Assembly: GCA_007026445.1 (NCBI GenBank)
Contig: VDMD01000032.1
Location: 124,001-188,000, forward strand
DNA from: Schizophyllum amplum
Taxonomy: Eukaryota; Basidiomycota; Agaricomycetes; Agaricales; Schizophyllaceae
Length of the DNA stretch: 64,000 nt
Direction: 5' to 3'
Shown here: positions 44,808 through 55,619 of the stretch, piece after piece
Numbering within the stretch: the first letter of the stretch is position 1
How the letters are laid out: each line of letters begins with the position of its first letter
Made by a program: the position numbers and the translations under genes
Notes under the pieces: generated by a model
What the model was told of the DNA's origin: nothing
Database searches by the model: none
Seen by the model: only the letters and a program-made list of their open reading frames with translations

Positions 44808-46056
44808 CCAGCCAACAAAAGCAGCAGCAATTGCACGCTCGCGCGCGCCTTGCCTAGCGCGACGGGGTTGATGGCCTCTGCGGGTTCGGTAAGTACGGAA
44901 GACAGCCAAATCAGCAAGTAGAACCCACCAAGATGCGATGGATTCGGCAGGAGCTCGACCTCCACGCGACGGTCCCCATACTCAAGCTCGTGCACCGCGG
45001 TAAGATGGCTCAGGACGTCGCCTTCCGCGCCGCGATAGTCGAGCACATCGTCCTACACGATTAGCTGTGACCGCGTCAGGCACTGAGTAGGCTCACCTTT
45101 GCGTCCATGAACTCGTCCGGGACTTCGCTCCCTCCTCGAATCTTGCGAAAGAGGCCTGCGGGCGGGTAGCCCAGTAGTCCGAGCAAGACGTTCAACCGGC
45201 CGCGATGCGGCATGGCGAGGAGGGTGTGCTTGATGCCGGCTGCAGGGACGTGTGAGTATTTGCGGGTTGCGCTATGGAGGCATGCGCACCGTGAGCGGCA
45301 ACGCGGAACAGTGCGTCGAGGGCGGGAATCATCGCTTCGCCGCCTTCGAGGCCGTACTGGTGTTATCGTGAGGGGTCAATTAATGATAATGGAGCTGGCA
45401 GACGCACCCGCTTGAGGTTGGGAAACTTGAGCTGCAGGAACTTGTCGAGAGCCTCGCTTCTCGCCAGCAGCGCGTGGATACGCTTGCGATCGGGCGCCGG
45501 GCGCTCCTCGCGGGCTTCCAGATGTCGCTGGAACCACAGGCGCTCCGCCTTGTGGGGAGAGTGCATGTACTGGTATCCGTGTCAGCATGTGGTCACATAC
45601 GAAGGGAGTACACGCACCTCGTACGCGATGCGGCCCACATACACTGCATTGAGGTGATCGACGACGGCTTTGAGGGTCCATTCGGTGCCGCGGGCGCCAT
45701 CCGCGAAGACGATGCCGTGGACGTCGTAGGACCCGCCCAGCTCGTAGCGTGCGGGGTCAAGCGCGGCGACGGGTTCGCGTGGGACGAGGTTGAGCGGGTC
45801 GATGTTCGCCGCGCGATGCCCGTGCGTTCGCAGCATGTCGGCGTACCGCAAGAGGGACGCATTGGCTGCCCGGTTCGAGAGCTGTTCGGGGGTGTCTGAA
45901 GGTAAAGGTGAGTGGGGAGAGCTCTGGTAAAAGGGTAGACGCACAATCGGGGACTTCATGTACTCGAGGAGCACGATATCCAAAGGACTCGTCGTGGTAC
46001 GCGCGCGAGAGGTCAAGACGCTGGCCGCGCAAAAATATGGGCGTCGTGCGTAGCAT
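44808..46056 (-). pseudogene. DHTKD1 second copy, 5' exons only, truncated by the element
   Basis: ATG at 46,056; exon 1 ends at 45,945. Exons 1-6 and the start of exon 7 ([12 protein letters not shown]) match the intact gene in order, phase and splice sites, with scattered substitutions mostly silent or conservative. At about 44,848 the DHTKD1 sequence stops in exon 7; the frame then runs through about 40 bp of unassigned sequence into element sequence and closes in the element. All catalytic ThDP-binding and C-terminal parts are missing, so no enzyme activity is expected. The coding part has no stops, so the truncation is fairly recent or under little time to decay. Confidence 0.85.
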
Positions 46057-46903
46057 CTTCTTGTCGTCGTCGTCGTCCGACCTCAACTTGAGGAGTCTCG
46101 CCCGAGTTCTGCCCGTTCAGCTGACCCCGGTGCCCACGCGCGTACCCCGGACCGATCGATGTCTCCGATGTCGTAAGTTACAGTATGCAATGTTGGTCCT
46201 TGTCTTTGTTCTGTAGTGTAGGATGTCATTGGTGCAAGTGGTCGGAATGGCCGGGGACGTTTTCGACCGCGAGCAGCGGAGGTTAGAGACAAGGTGAGAA
46301 AAGGCGCCCGTGGTCATGTGATCGCGACAATACTCAAAGCCCGGACCCGGACCGAGTCCGATGCCGGCTCCGGTTCGACTCAGGTTCGACTTCGCGAGTC
46401 AGCTTACTCCAGGCTCACTCTCGGCTGCGAACATTTACGCGTTGCGATCTGATATCAACATTCAAGCATGCACTACGGATGACTCTGTTTGCACCCACGT
46501 CCGAGCGAACCGCAGCCTCATGCAGGCACGCCGGCCCCGCCTTATTGTCTCCCTATTGTTCTCAGACAATAGCGCGTCCATACCATCACTCCAGTGGTCA
46601 TGTCATCGTGCTTCCAGACACATTCCCGGCGCGCCGCATACTTCCCCGGACGCGTCGCAGACCGTTATCGGCACGGACAAAAGACAATAAACGCCGCGCG
46701 TTATAAGCGACGACTTGCGTCGAGTCAATCCCCCACTACCTCACGCCGCCGCTCCCGGTCTCGTTGATCGAGCATCCCGTACTTCCGCCGGCTTACTTAT
46801 CTGCTAATTTAGTGCTCTCGCTTCCGCATACGAAAAGCGTCGACGACCTTCCGCTACTACGACCTCATCCCACGCCAGCCATCTCACCAGCGCTCAAGCA
46901 CCA
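46057..46903. promoter_or_regulatory. Divergent upstream region
   Basis: 847 bp between two starts pointing away from each other. The left ~540 bp is similar to 34,903-35,380. A TATA-like GTTATAAGCG near 46,700 lies about 200 bp before the plus-strand ATG at 46,904. Otherwise no features. Confidence 0.4.
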
Positions 46904-48192
46904 ATGGTTCTTCTTCCCCTCCTCTCCCCGCACATCATCCTCGCCATCGGCGATCCCAAGGAGTACCGCAGGACGGCGCAGAAGCTCTGGGAGCTCTATG
47001 ACCTCCTGCCCCCGCCCATGCGCCCCGCGCTGAACCCCGGCACCGGCTACCCCCGCGGGAATGCCTTCGAGGGAGGCTGGTGCTACCTCTTTGATCGCTG
47101 TACGTTGCCTGCATCCTCACGCTCGTCGGCCACTGACCTCCAAGCTATTTAGCTCTCCGGTACATACGCTACGTCAAGTCTGAGATCAACACGCTCGAGG
47201 CCGCCATGGGCCTCGCGGAGCGGCAGCCGCGCAACATGTGGCAGGAGACTATACCCTCCGTCATCGTCGCTCCATCCACCGAGATGTATCTGCGCGAGCA
47301 GTCCTTCCTCCGCATGCTCTGGAAGGAGCTCCCCGAGGGCTACAGCCCGGGCACCGACCACAAGATTCAGTGGCAAATCCTCAGGGAGGGTACGTGCCTC
47401 ATTTATCCACGCCCCAGCCCCAACGCTAAACACAACTCAGTGATCCGCTTCATCCGCGACCTGCACGCGACCCTCGAGCTCTGGAAGCATGGCCTCGGCA
47501 CCTCCGACATCGCCAACACCCTTGCGCTCCTCGGCGCCCCGCAGATGCCCACCGAGCCTCCTATCATCCAAACACACGCGGAAGGCGAGCCCGACCGGCG
47601 CCTGGACGACTGGATCCTCCAGTCAAAGATCCGCTGGGAGCTACAGAAGGAAGCCCGCGCAGACGCCGCGAGCGCGCTCGCCATCGCGGCTGACGCCGAC
47701 GCCGACGAGCAGGGCTTGACGGACGAGGAGCGCGACGCGTGGCGCCGCATGCGCGCCGAGGCACTCGAGGCGGGCGACCTGCGCGCGATCATGGACGACT
47801 TCGACCCCGCGTTGGATGACGGCGCGGATGACGCTGACGACCTGCTCGATGGGATGTCCGAGGAGGAGGCCGCGCTGAGTATGCAGTTCTACGAAAGTGG
47901 GTACAACTTGGACGTGCTGGGGGAGGGCGAGTATGGGTATGGCGGGGAAGATAGCGACGACGAGGACGACAGGTGCAGCGAAGCTGACACGGCGTGCGAC
48001 AGCAGCGACACGGCGTACGACAGCGATTACGAGATCAGCGGCGTCGGGGCTGGCTCCTTCTCCGCGGCTCACTACGCGGCAGTCAAGCGCGCGTCGTTCT
48101 CGACCTGTGTCCCGGATACGCCTACCCGCTTCGACATGTCTCTCGACCGTGCCATAGATGTCGTGGAGCAGCAGATGGCCATATCGGCTTGA
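46904..48192 (+). CDS. Hypothetical protein with acidic C-terminal half
   Basis: Three exons, 46,904-47,099, 47,153-47,389 and 47,441-48,192, give 394 aa. The second intron (51 nt, no stop) could also be retained in frame. Residues 1-130 are mixed hydrophobic/charged (L-R-Y-I-R-Y-V-K-S-E-I near 67; F-L-R-M-L-W-K-E-L-P-E-G-Y near 115). Residues 145-250 are helical and Ala/Glu/Arg-rich. About 250-330 is strongly Asp/Glu-rich with E-D-S-D-D-E-D-D. The family is not recognised and no signal peptide or membrane segment is evident. A fragment resembling its 3' flank lies near 35,440, so a second copy probably once stood beside the intact DHTKD1. Confidence 0.65.
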
Positions 48193-49813
48193 GACGATGG
48201 TTACAGCGGCTTGAGGCCATGTTTGTAATCTTCCCGGCATACCGTCCGCATTCCTGCTCCGTCTTTATATTCTGCCGCATCCTCTTACTTGATTGCTGAT
48301 TGTCATCCATAGCCTATCCCTCCTTTCTTCTATGATCTTATGTGTATCGATGGACCTGCCCCTCTGTAGCATACTGAATATCTTTATTAATATACCCTGC
48401 CAGATCCTCGTCACTCTCCAATTTTACACTTATGCCTATGCAACTATGCTCTTATGCGTAAGCAGCTATAGCGTATTTGTGAGCCGATTCGCACACTATC
48501 CGCCAATCCTCTCTGTATAGTCCTTTGCAATCTACACAGACTCTGAAGAACAAGAATAACGGAAAGCGAACTTCAGACACGTGAGCTAAGTATTATTCAC
48601 GTGATTGTATTTGCGCACGCCGCCGCAGCCAAACAAAGACCACCCAAAGCCTGAAAAATTTCCTGATCGTGTTTTTCTTCACTCATTCCGGGCTCGCTCT
48701 ATTGTCCCCCTGCGATATATTGTGACCGTCCGCCGGCTTTGCTTTGCGTGTCTCACGACTTGCTCTGCAATGGTCGGCGGCGGCGCGCCTTCTCGCAGGA
48801 GTCTACCGCGGGTTCAAGAGCGAACGAGCGGCCCCAGCTGGAGTCCGCGCTAGTCCTAGTGGCGGCCGGAGGCATCTGGTGTGGCGCGAATTCCTTACCA
48901 GGGGTCGTACATATGTATGTTGCTTGTTGGTTCTTGTATGTACCCGAGCCGTTACTGTGTATTCGTAGCAGGAGAATATTCAGGATGGTGTCGATCTTCA
49001 TGTCTTTGTGCGTCGGATATCCTGCCGCGAGCAGAAGGGAATGCAGCTTCGTCGCAGCTATGAGCGAGTCTGCTTGAGCCTGTCTCGTATATGTCCGTGG
49101 TGAAGCATTTCAGCTTTGACACGCGTACAAATGGGACTCCGAACGCAGGTGTACAGGACGCAGACTTGCGTCCAGTCACAGTGAGTCTATGTCCCTTCGC
49201 TCTCCCTGGCTCTATAGGGGGAAGTCGCTGACGGCCAGCGCAGCGTTGAGGCGTCGCCGTCAATATGTTCGGGCCTCTCATACCTGGCGGCATCGGCTTC
49301 GACAAGGACAAGGCTGCTGCTGCGCTTGCCCATAGCCGGCGTGATCCAATTGCCGGTTATCGCAATTTCCTCGTACGTCGCTTGTAAGTAGCAGTACGAA
49401 GACACGGTCCTCATTGCCCTCACTGTTGTCGTATATATTCAACGGGCTGCTCCTCGATGGTGATTGTCTCAATCCCGACCATCATGCAGGAGTGTCTGAC
49501 GCTGATCACTTGCACCAGCCATCGGCCGAAGCAACACCTGGACCGCCTAGTGTGCCCTGGGCGTACCTCGCCTGCAACCTCCTCGCCTGCTTCTGAGATA
49601 CGAACTCGCTGGTCGTGGTCCGCGGACAGGGCCGCCTCTGCAAGAAGAGCATCGTACTGGCACATGGTCGTGGTCGCCAGCATCGTCATCGAGCTGTTCC
49701 TGATCACAAAGGAGGACGCATCGTCGAGCGTGGCGGCATCGGGAGGGTGAGAGTGGAAACCGTATACCTCTGCTTCCCGCCTGCTGACCAGTTGCGGCTT
49801 CGTTGTCTTGCAG
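48193..49813. other. Region without an intact gene
   Basis: Contains an AT-richer stretch (48,290-48,600) and inverted repeat Y (48,600-48,990). From 49,380 to 49,790 there is a decayed counterpart of 25.0-25.5 kb: an intron-like GACGCTGATCACTTGCACCAG boundary near 49,499-49,519, then S-H-R-P-K-Q and later a hydrophobic run M-V-V-V-A-S-I-V-I-E-L-F-L-I. The latter suggests a membrane protein remnant. No complete frame could be assembled. Confidence 0.35.
48600..48990 (+). repeat. Inverted repeat Y, right copy (partner 25,775-26,165)
   Basis: See the left copy. The match covers the whole ~390 bp with a few indels. Confidence 0.6.
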
Positions 49814-50400
49814 GCGCTTCATGAGAAGTTTCGTCGACACATCAGACACCGGTTGCAGACGATTGAGGCGGGCATGGGCTTGGACTGGGCGACAGTGGAG
49901 GTGGGTGCGGGTGGTTCGCCGTGCGGGCGAAAGTACTTTGGCTTACTGTTTTGCTAGGCGATGGCTTTCGGCACGCCGCGCCCTTGCTGTCATGGTAGCC
50001 GGTACTGCGTTCAAACCTGTTCTGGCTGATCCCTCCATTCCGGATCCTTCGATAGTCGACTGTGTCTTGGTCGTCACCGGCAAGCTGTATAACGAGTTGG
50101 CCTAAGCGAGAGCAGAAGGGGCCGGGAACTTGATCACGATTGCGATTCGCGTCGAGGAGCTCTGCCCTCTCCCTTTCGCGCTTCAGCTCTTCGCACACGC
50201 GAAGCGCTCTGTGTATGTCTAGGAGGAGCCTCGCAATCAAGGTGCGTGGGGGGATGTTGTGGGTCAACGGAACAAGTGTCCTACCTGAAGGGATGGAACT
50301 CGAGCATGTTGGACGAGGTCCGAATGCGATACCGTCCTCGGGTTGGGAACACTGTATAGAGCGCAGCAGGCGGAAGTTATCAATCGGGCACCAAGATAGG
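49814..50400 (+). pseudogene. DHTKD1 3' fragment with internal deletion and stops
   Basis: 49,814-49,900 matches exon 14 of the intact gene (A-L-H-E-K-F-R-R-H-I) with both splice sites. The next acceptor leads to A-M-A-F-G, then the sequence jumps directly to the A-G-T-A-F-K-P-V-L-A-D-P segment of the last exon. This deletes the equivalent of exons 15-20. In-frame stops follow (after K-L-Y-N-E-L-A and before E-E-P-R-N-Q-G-A-W). The orientation is opposite to the intact gene, in line with the inverted duplication. Confidence 0.9.
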
Positions 50401-50570
50401 TATCTACCTAGTAGACGGTTGAGACCGCGATGGTATCGCATCGAGAGGTCGATGGCAGGCGGCTCATGTTTTGATCTGTTTGCACTCGCTGATCGACATG
50501 TCCTTTGATCATTGATCGAGTTCCTCTCTTCCCTTTGTATGTGTGTCTGTGTATCCACCTCGATATCGAC

Positions 50571-52267
50571 ATGAACCGCGCACTGGACATCGCTGAAATT
50601 CGTGCCGCGATCTGCGGCGAAGTAGATTCTTTGCTTACACTCAGGATGCTGTCCCAGGTCTCTCGGGATTGGTCCGACGTGTCCAACATATTCCTCTGGA
50701 GATCTCTAAAAAGCCTTGTCCCTATGCTGCAACTCATGCCCGCTCACGCCTGGCGCGTGGTGGGTAGTACGCCAGACAAACCAGCGGGCGTTTTCGTGTG
50801 TGATTTCACGACCCGTTCTGTAGCATATACTGACCGATTTGCAACTAGCGGTTCAGAAGGCCACTGAAGCCACTTGACTGGGTTCCGGTCCTCAAGCGGT
50901 CTGTTCTGGTCAAAATATTCAAGCTGGACTACCACGGTGTATCCTCTACAGTTCCTCGCATCGACAAACGCGTTATCGAAGCTATAAGTCTCTGTCCGCC
51001 ACCCTCCACTTTGCTGCCTCGCTTGCGATGCCTTCATCTTTATACGCACGTCAATTTCTGTCAGCGCGACATCTTCTTCGACGTCCCACTCGTCTCGTCA
51101 GTTACCAAATTGAAGGTTGGAGTACAATCGCCGAGTTCCATCTGCTTCGCGCGCATCGCTGCAGCGTGTCCAGCACTGGAGTGGCTCAACTTCACGTCGT
51201 ACGAGCACTCACCCATGTGGGCTCCAGAGCTGGGCGATTCCCTCCTTGAATGGCGCACACTGACATGCGTCATACTTGAATTTGGAGAATGGACGCTGGC
51301 CTTTGTACTCTCGTCCCTTGCGCAGCTTCCGGCACTTTCCGATCTAACAATTCGTTGTAATTCCTTCGACAATTCCCAAGACGAATCCATCCTTCCTCCC
51401 GAGTCCTTTCTCTCGCTACAACACCTCACACTAGGGGGCTTCAATCTCTCCATTGCCGATACGATACTGTGCTCTTGGAGTATGCGCGCCATTGCAACGA
51501 TTACCATAAACCCCGATTTGGACGGCTCTTCAGCGGATTGTCGACACACGATTCTTCGTATACAGGAGCACTGCGATCCGCTCGAACTCTCCGTGCTCAA
51601 TGTCGATTATCAAGGATGGATCCTTGAGGGATGGCCGCTGCGCCTCGAACATATAACTCCTCTGTCATGCTTCTCGAGGCTGGTGAACGTCAAGATCTGT
51701 GGACCGGGAGAATCCGATATAGACGACGACGCATGCGCGCAACTCGCGCGATGGTGGCCTTACGTAGAGACCCTCTCGATTGGCACGCACAGCCGCCAGC
51801 TCGACCGTCGGCCTTGCACACTAATGGCGCTTATACCTTTTGCGAAAAACTGCCTTTATCTCAAGGAGCTCACCCTCCCTATCACTGCCGCCATCGTTCC
51901 GCCCATTGAGCCGTCGATTGAACTGTTCAAGCTTCGTCACCACAGCTTGACGTACCTCGGCGTTGGAGACGCACCCATCGAGAAGCCAACTGCGGTCGCG
52001 CTTTTTCTATCGGTGGTTTTTCCAGACCTCGACGCTGTGGTGTATGAGGAGTACGAGTCCGATACAGATGACGACAACACATTTGTAGACGATCGCGAAC
52101 GGGACTCGGAGGAGAGAGGCCGCAGATGGGATATAGTCAGCCAGTCACTACCGATGATGCGGGAGAAGGAGATGCAGACGTGGAATATGGGTCTGGCGTA
52201 CTACAGTTCGGTGTTGCCGGGATTTGGCTATGATTTCTCCAATCTCATAGGACAGCTGATTGTGTAG
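50571..52267 (+). CDS. F-box-like/leucine-rich protein, gene 2 (right arm)
   Basis: Exons 50,571-50,795 and 50,849-52,267, phase 0, give 547 aa; donor GTGTGTGAT, acceptor TTGCAACTAG. The N-terminus is M-N-R-A-L-D-I-A-E-I-R-A-A-I-C-G-E with L-S-Q-V-S-R-D-W-S-D-V-S-N-I-F-L-W. The Leu-rich body contains E-H-C-D-P-L-E-L and L-Y-L-K-E-L-T-L-P-I-T-A-A-I-V-P-P; an acidic D-T-D-D-D-N patch and the terminal W-N-M-G-L-A-Y-Y-S-S-V-L-P-G-F follow. Exon lengths equal those of 28,305-30,001. Both copies are open with many substitutions but no frame change, indicating both have been under selection since duplication. Role inferred: SCF-type adaptor with unknown substrate. Confidence 0.85.
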
Positions 52268-52503
52268 TGACATGTCAACCGTCACTGCAAAGCTTGACAA
52301 TAAGTCAGCGCTGAAAGCGACGACATTTCATGAACTTGGACTCGCGTCGCGTTACGTCACAGCTGTTTCTGGTGCGTGATCTGTGCGTGACGATCATGTT
52401 TTGCGTGATCGTTCAGTGACGCTTTGGTCGTGTTTGATGACTTCCCCTTGCTCTTTACCATCACGCCAGAACAGTCACTGTTATTGTGGACGTCTTGAAC
52501 AAC

Positions 52504-54083
52504 ATGCATGCCGCATTACAGATCCCCGAAATTTGCTACGCCATCTGCGCCGAAATGTCGCGGGACGCGCTCAGCAAGTTGTCTCGCGTCTCTCGGGATT
52601 GGAGCGACATAGCAAACATTTATCTTTGGGGAACCATTGACAGCCTCGTTCCGCTCCTTTGCCTCATGTCAGCCGACCTTTGGTATCTGTTGTCCGATGC
52701 TTCGCCTCATCATACATCCTTCGTGCGTCAATTATGCCCTCCCTGCACAAACATAATCTGATAGCTCATCAGCACTTCACCAGGCCGCTCACTCCGGAAG
52801 ATTGGGTGCCCGTACTCAAGAGGTGCAGACTGGTGGAGGTGTTGTCGCTGCACGAATACGACGCCCCCACATTCGCGGCAGATGACGTGCAATCTATGCT
52901 CGACTGCCCGCCGCCGTTCACTTTACTGCCGCGGCTGCGGAGCCTCAACCTCTACACGCACACCGACCTGCAGCATACGCGCACCAAGTTCTACCTTGGA
53001 CTCATTCCGCCGACGTTGAAAGTCCTGCGAGTTCAGGGAACATGGCCACATGGCATCAGCTTCACGCGCGTTGCTGAAGTGTGCCCAGAACTTGAATCGT
53101 TGGACTGCGACTGCTCCGACCTGGAAGCCATAACAAGTGGGGTCGCATCGGACCTGGCGCGTGCCATTCGCGGGTGGCCCTCGCTGACAGCTGTCGATAT
53201 CCGCCTGGGACGACTGGGGTTGGCCGCCGTGCTCCCGTCCCTGGCGCGGCTGCCGTCGCTCTCTTCAATCAACCTTCGATGCTTCGGGGAGTCGCAAATC
53301 AGTCCCCTCCTTCCCGAGAACTCCTTTCCCTCGCTATCTTACCTCGTGCTCTTTGGCATCCATCTGCCCGTCGTGGACACGATCCTGTGCTCCTGTACCA
53401 TGCGCCCCATCGACACGCTCTCGTTGACGCCCTGCACGGTTAGTTCTTCGGAGGAACTCATACATACGATGCGTTGTATTCAGGAGCACTGCGAGCCCCT
53501 CGAACTGCTCAGATTTCTCATGGATTTCGACGTCGGTGACCCGGACGAATGGACACTACGTTTCGAGCATCTCGCCCCCCTCGCGCACTTCCCTAATCTA
53601 CTGCACGTCACTGTGCGCGGACCGGGGCACACCGACATCAGCGACGACGAACTCGCGCCACTTGCGAAGCGGTGGCCCCATCTGGAGCGCCTCACGATCG
53701 GCACAAACATCTATCGCAGCGGCGGCGAGCGGCTGTGCTCACTCAACGTGTTGTCCGCCTTCGCGTCCAACTGCCGCAAGCTCACGCATCTCACGCTGCC
53801 CCTCAACGCTGCCGTGTCGCTCGACGTGCACTCCCCCATGTTACGCCACGTCAACCTCAAAAACCTCCACGTCGGTGACGCGCCGATCGAGGACCCGCAG
53901 GAGGTCGCCCTCTTCCTCTCTGCATTATATCCCAATCTCGAGAGGGTGTGCTACGAGGAGGGGATGGACGCGGAGGAAGTTGACCCTACGATCCGTGTAG
54001 AGGTGACGAGGCATAGAACGGCGGCGTGGAAGCTGGTCCAAAAGATTCTGCCAGAGTTGCAGAAGAGGGAAACACAGATGTGA
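52504..54083 (+). CDS. F-box-like/leucine-rich protein, gene 1 (right arm), C-terminally shortened
   Basis: Exons 52,504-52,722 and 52,773-54,083, phase 0, give 509 aa. The N-terminus is M-H-A-A-L-Q-I-P-E-I-C-Y-A-I-C-A-E-M with L-S-R-V-S-R-D-W-S-D-I-A-N-I-Y-L-W. The body follows its inverted paralogue at 26,372-28,053 closely (E-H-C-E-P-L-E-L; R-L-T-I-G-T-N-I-Y). The other three family members end in K-[KE]-E-x-Q-T-W...Y-Y-x-x-V-L-P-G-F; here a stop follows K-R-E-T-Q-M and about 34 residues are lost. It may still be functional, or be at an early stage of decay. Confidence 0.8.
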
Positions 54084-54972
54084 GGCGAGCGCAAATTCGA
54101 GTAGTCGAATGTGCGCGCGGCCCTTGGCGACAACGTTGCGTTTTGGACTGCACGGACAAGCAGAACAACGAGGTGAGGTAGAGGCTTTTGCGGAACTTGT
54201 CGCGATGGCTGACGTATACCCCTTCAGTTCTGGGACATCGCGCGACGGTTGGCACCGCACAATTGCGAGCATTCAAATATGTTTGTGTCATTGATTACTT
54301 GTGTACTGTACGCGCGTCAAACGCAGGTCAGACATGGAATACCTCCTCGTATTTTGTCCTGTCATGATCATGATGGCGACTGGCCGGAGGTCCGATGCAA
54401 GACGCGCGGGGGTCGAAGAGTTGATGCGGTGAGCGAGCCGCACAGGCGTCGGACTCTTATTCATTCGATGGTCGAACATGTCCTGTTGCGCATTCATTGT
54501 GATCGAAAGGTTAGGGATTGCCCGAGGGAGAGCGTGATTGAACTGAGGGGAATACGGTGATTGAAGGGTAGGTAGTAGAGTGGGATGAGTAGACAGAGGA
54601 AGAGTATCTGTGAAGGCCTATCAGAGCACCTGGGAGACGTCGTTGTATGCGGAAGGGGTCATGCGCTGAACGTCTTTGCATTCGTATTAGCTGGCGCAGA
54701 TGTAGAAGAAGTTGCCACGCACATTGTGCACCTCCAATGGATGTATCCTCCTCAACAGGCAGAAGTAGTTGAACTTCGAAATGAGGCTGGAGATCCGCGA
54801 GTCGAAGATACCAGGTTTGAAGGACGTCAGACGGTACGGATGTAGTTGGACAATGGAAGCTGAGGGAGGAACAATGGGCAAGGCAAACTGAATAAGATCA
54901 TGGCGGTAGAGGACAAGATGCCCGATCGACATTCGCACCCTCTCAGAACCGCCATCAGAAATCCAACATTTA
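54084..54972. other. Intergenic region with a remnant matching 24.5 kb
   Basis: 54,330-54,420 (M-E-Y-L-L-V-F-C-P-V-M-I-M-M-A-T-G-R-R-S-D in one frame) resembles minus-strand sequence at 24,490-24,620, the outermost trace of the inverted duplication. The rest has no supported gene. Confidence 0.4.
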
Positions 54973-55503
54973 GAGTCAGACCAGACATCCTACCAAGTAA
55001 ATCCTGCGCCCAGGTAAATGCCCAAAAAGGAAGGGGCAAGTAAGTCGCGTCGCGGTCGGCATCCGCCGAGTGACCGCGTTACGTCGGATGATCGCGAAAG
55101 GCGGGCAGCAGGCGGACCGCGTCGGGCTTGCGTCGGATGACGTCAGAGACGATGTCGGCGTTGATCTCGACGACGCGGGGGCGCTTCTCAGACGGTGTCG
55201 ACGACATCGAATAGCTTGTATATCATATGAAATGAGCCGTATAAATAAGACCAAGTGCAACATATGGGTAGCAGCTTCGACAACGCTGTCTGGAGAGCGT
55301 GCTCCGCGTTGCCGGCAGCGACGCCGACGTCGTCTCCGACGTCGCCCGACGCGACCCGCCCGCTGCGCGCCTTTTCCGCCGCGATCACCCGATGTAACGC
55401 GGTCACTCGGCGGATGCCGACTACGACGCGATTTACTTGCTCCTTCCTTTTCGGGTATTTACCTGGGAGCGGGATTTGCCTGGTAAGATGTCTGGTCTGA
55501 CTC
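54973..55503. mobile_element. Foldback MITE with TTA target duplication (PIF/Harbinger-like)
   Basis: A 531-bp sequence whose two halves are inverted repeats. The ends GAGTCAGACCAGACATC are identical for 17 bp, and the arms stay similar for roughly 230 bp towards an AT-rich centre around 55,210-55,260. TTA flanks both ends (54,970-54,972 and 55,504-55,506). A 3-bp TTA/TAA duplication is characteristic of PIF/Harbinger transposition. No transposase is encoded, so it would need one in trans. The arm sequences have diverged moderately, so the insertion is not brand-new. It lies 117 bp beyond the stop codon of the zinc-finger gene. Confidence 0.85.
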
Positions 55504-55619
55504 TTATATCCAGCGGTTATACATGTTTACATTCCGCAGAAGTAAGCCTACATCTACAAACCTGACGAAGCTGTAAGTCAGACAGAAGCTACGTGAAGGA
55601 GAGGCGACGAAAACGCGCT

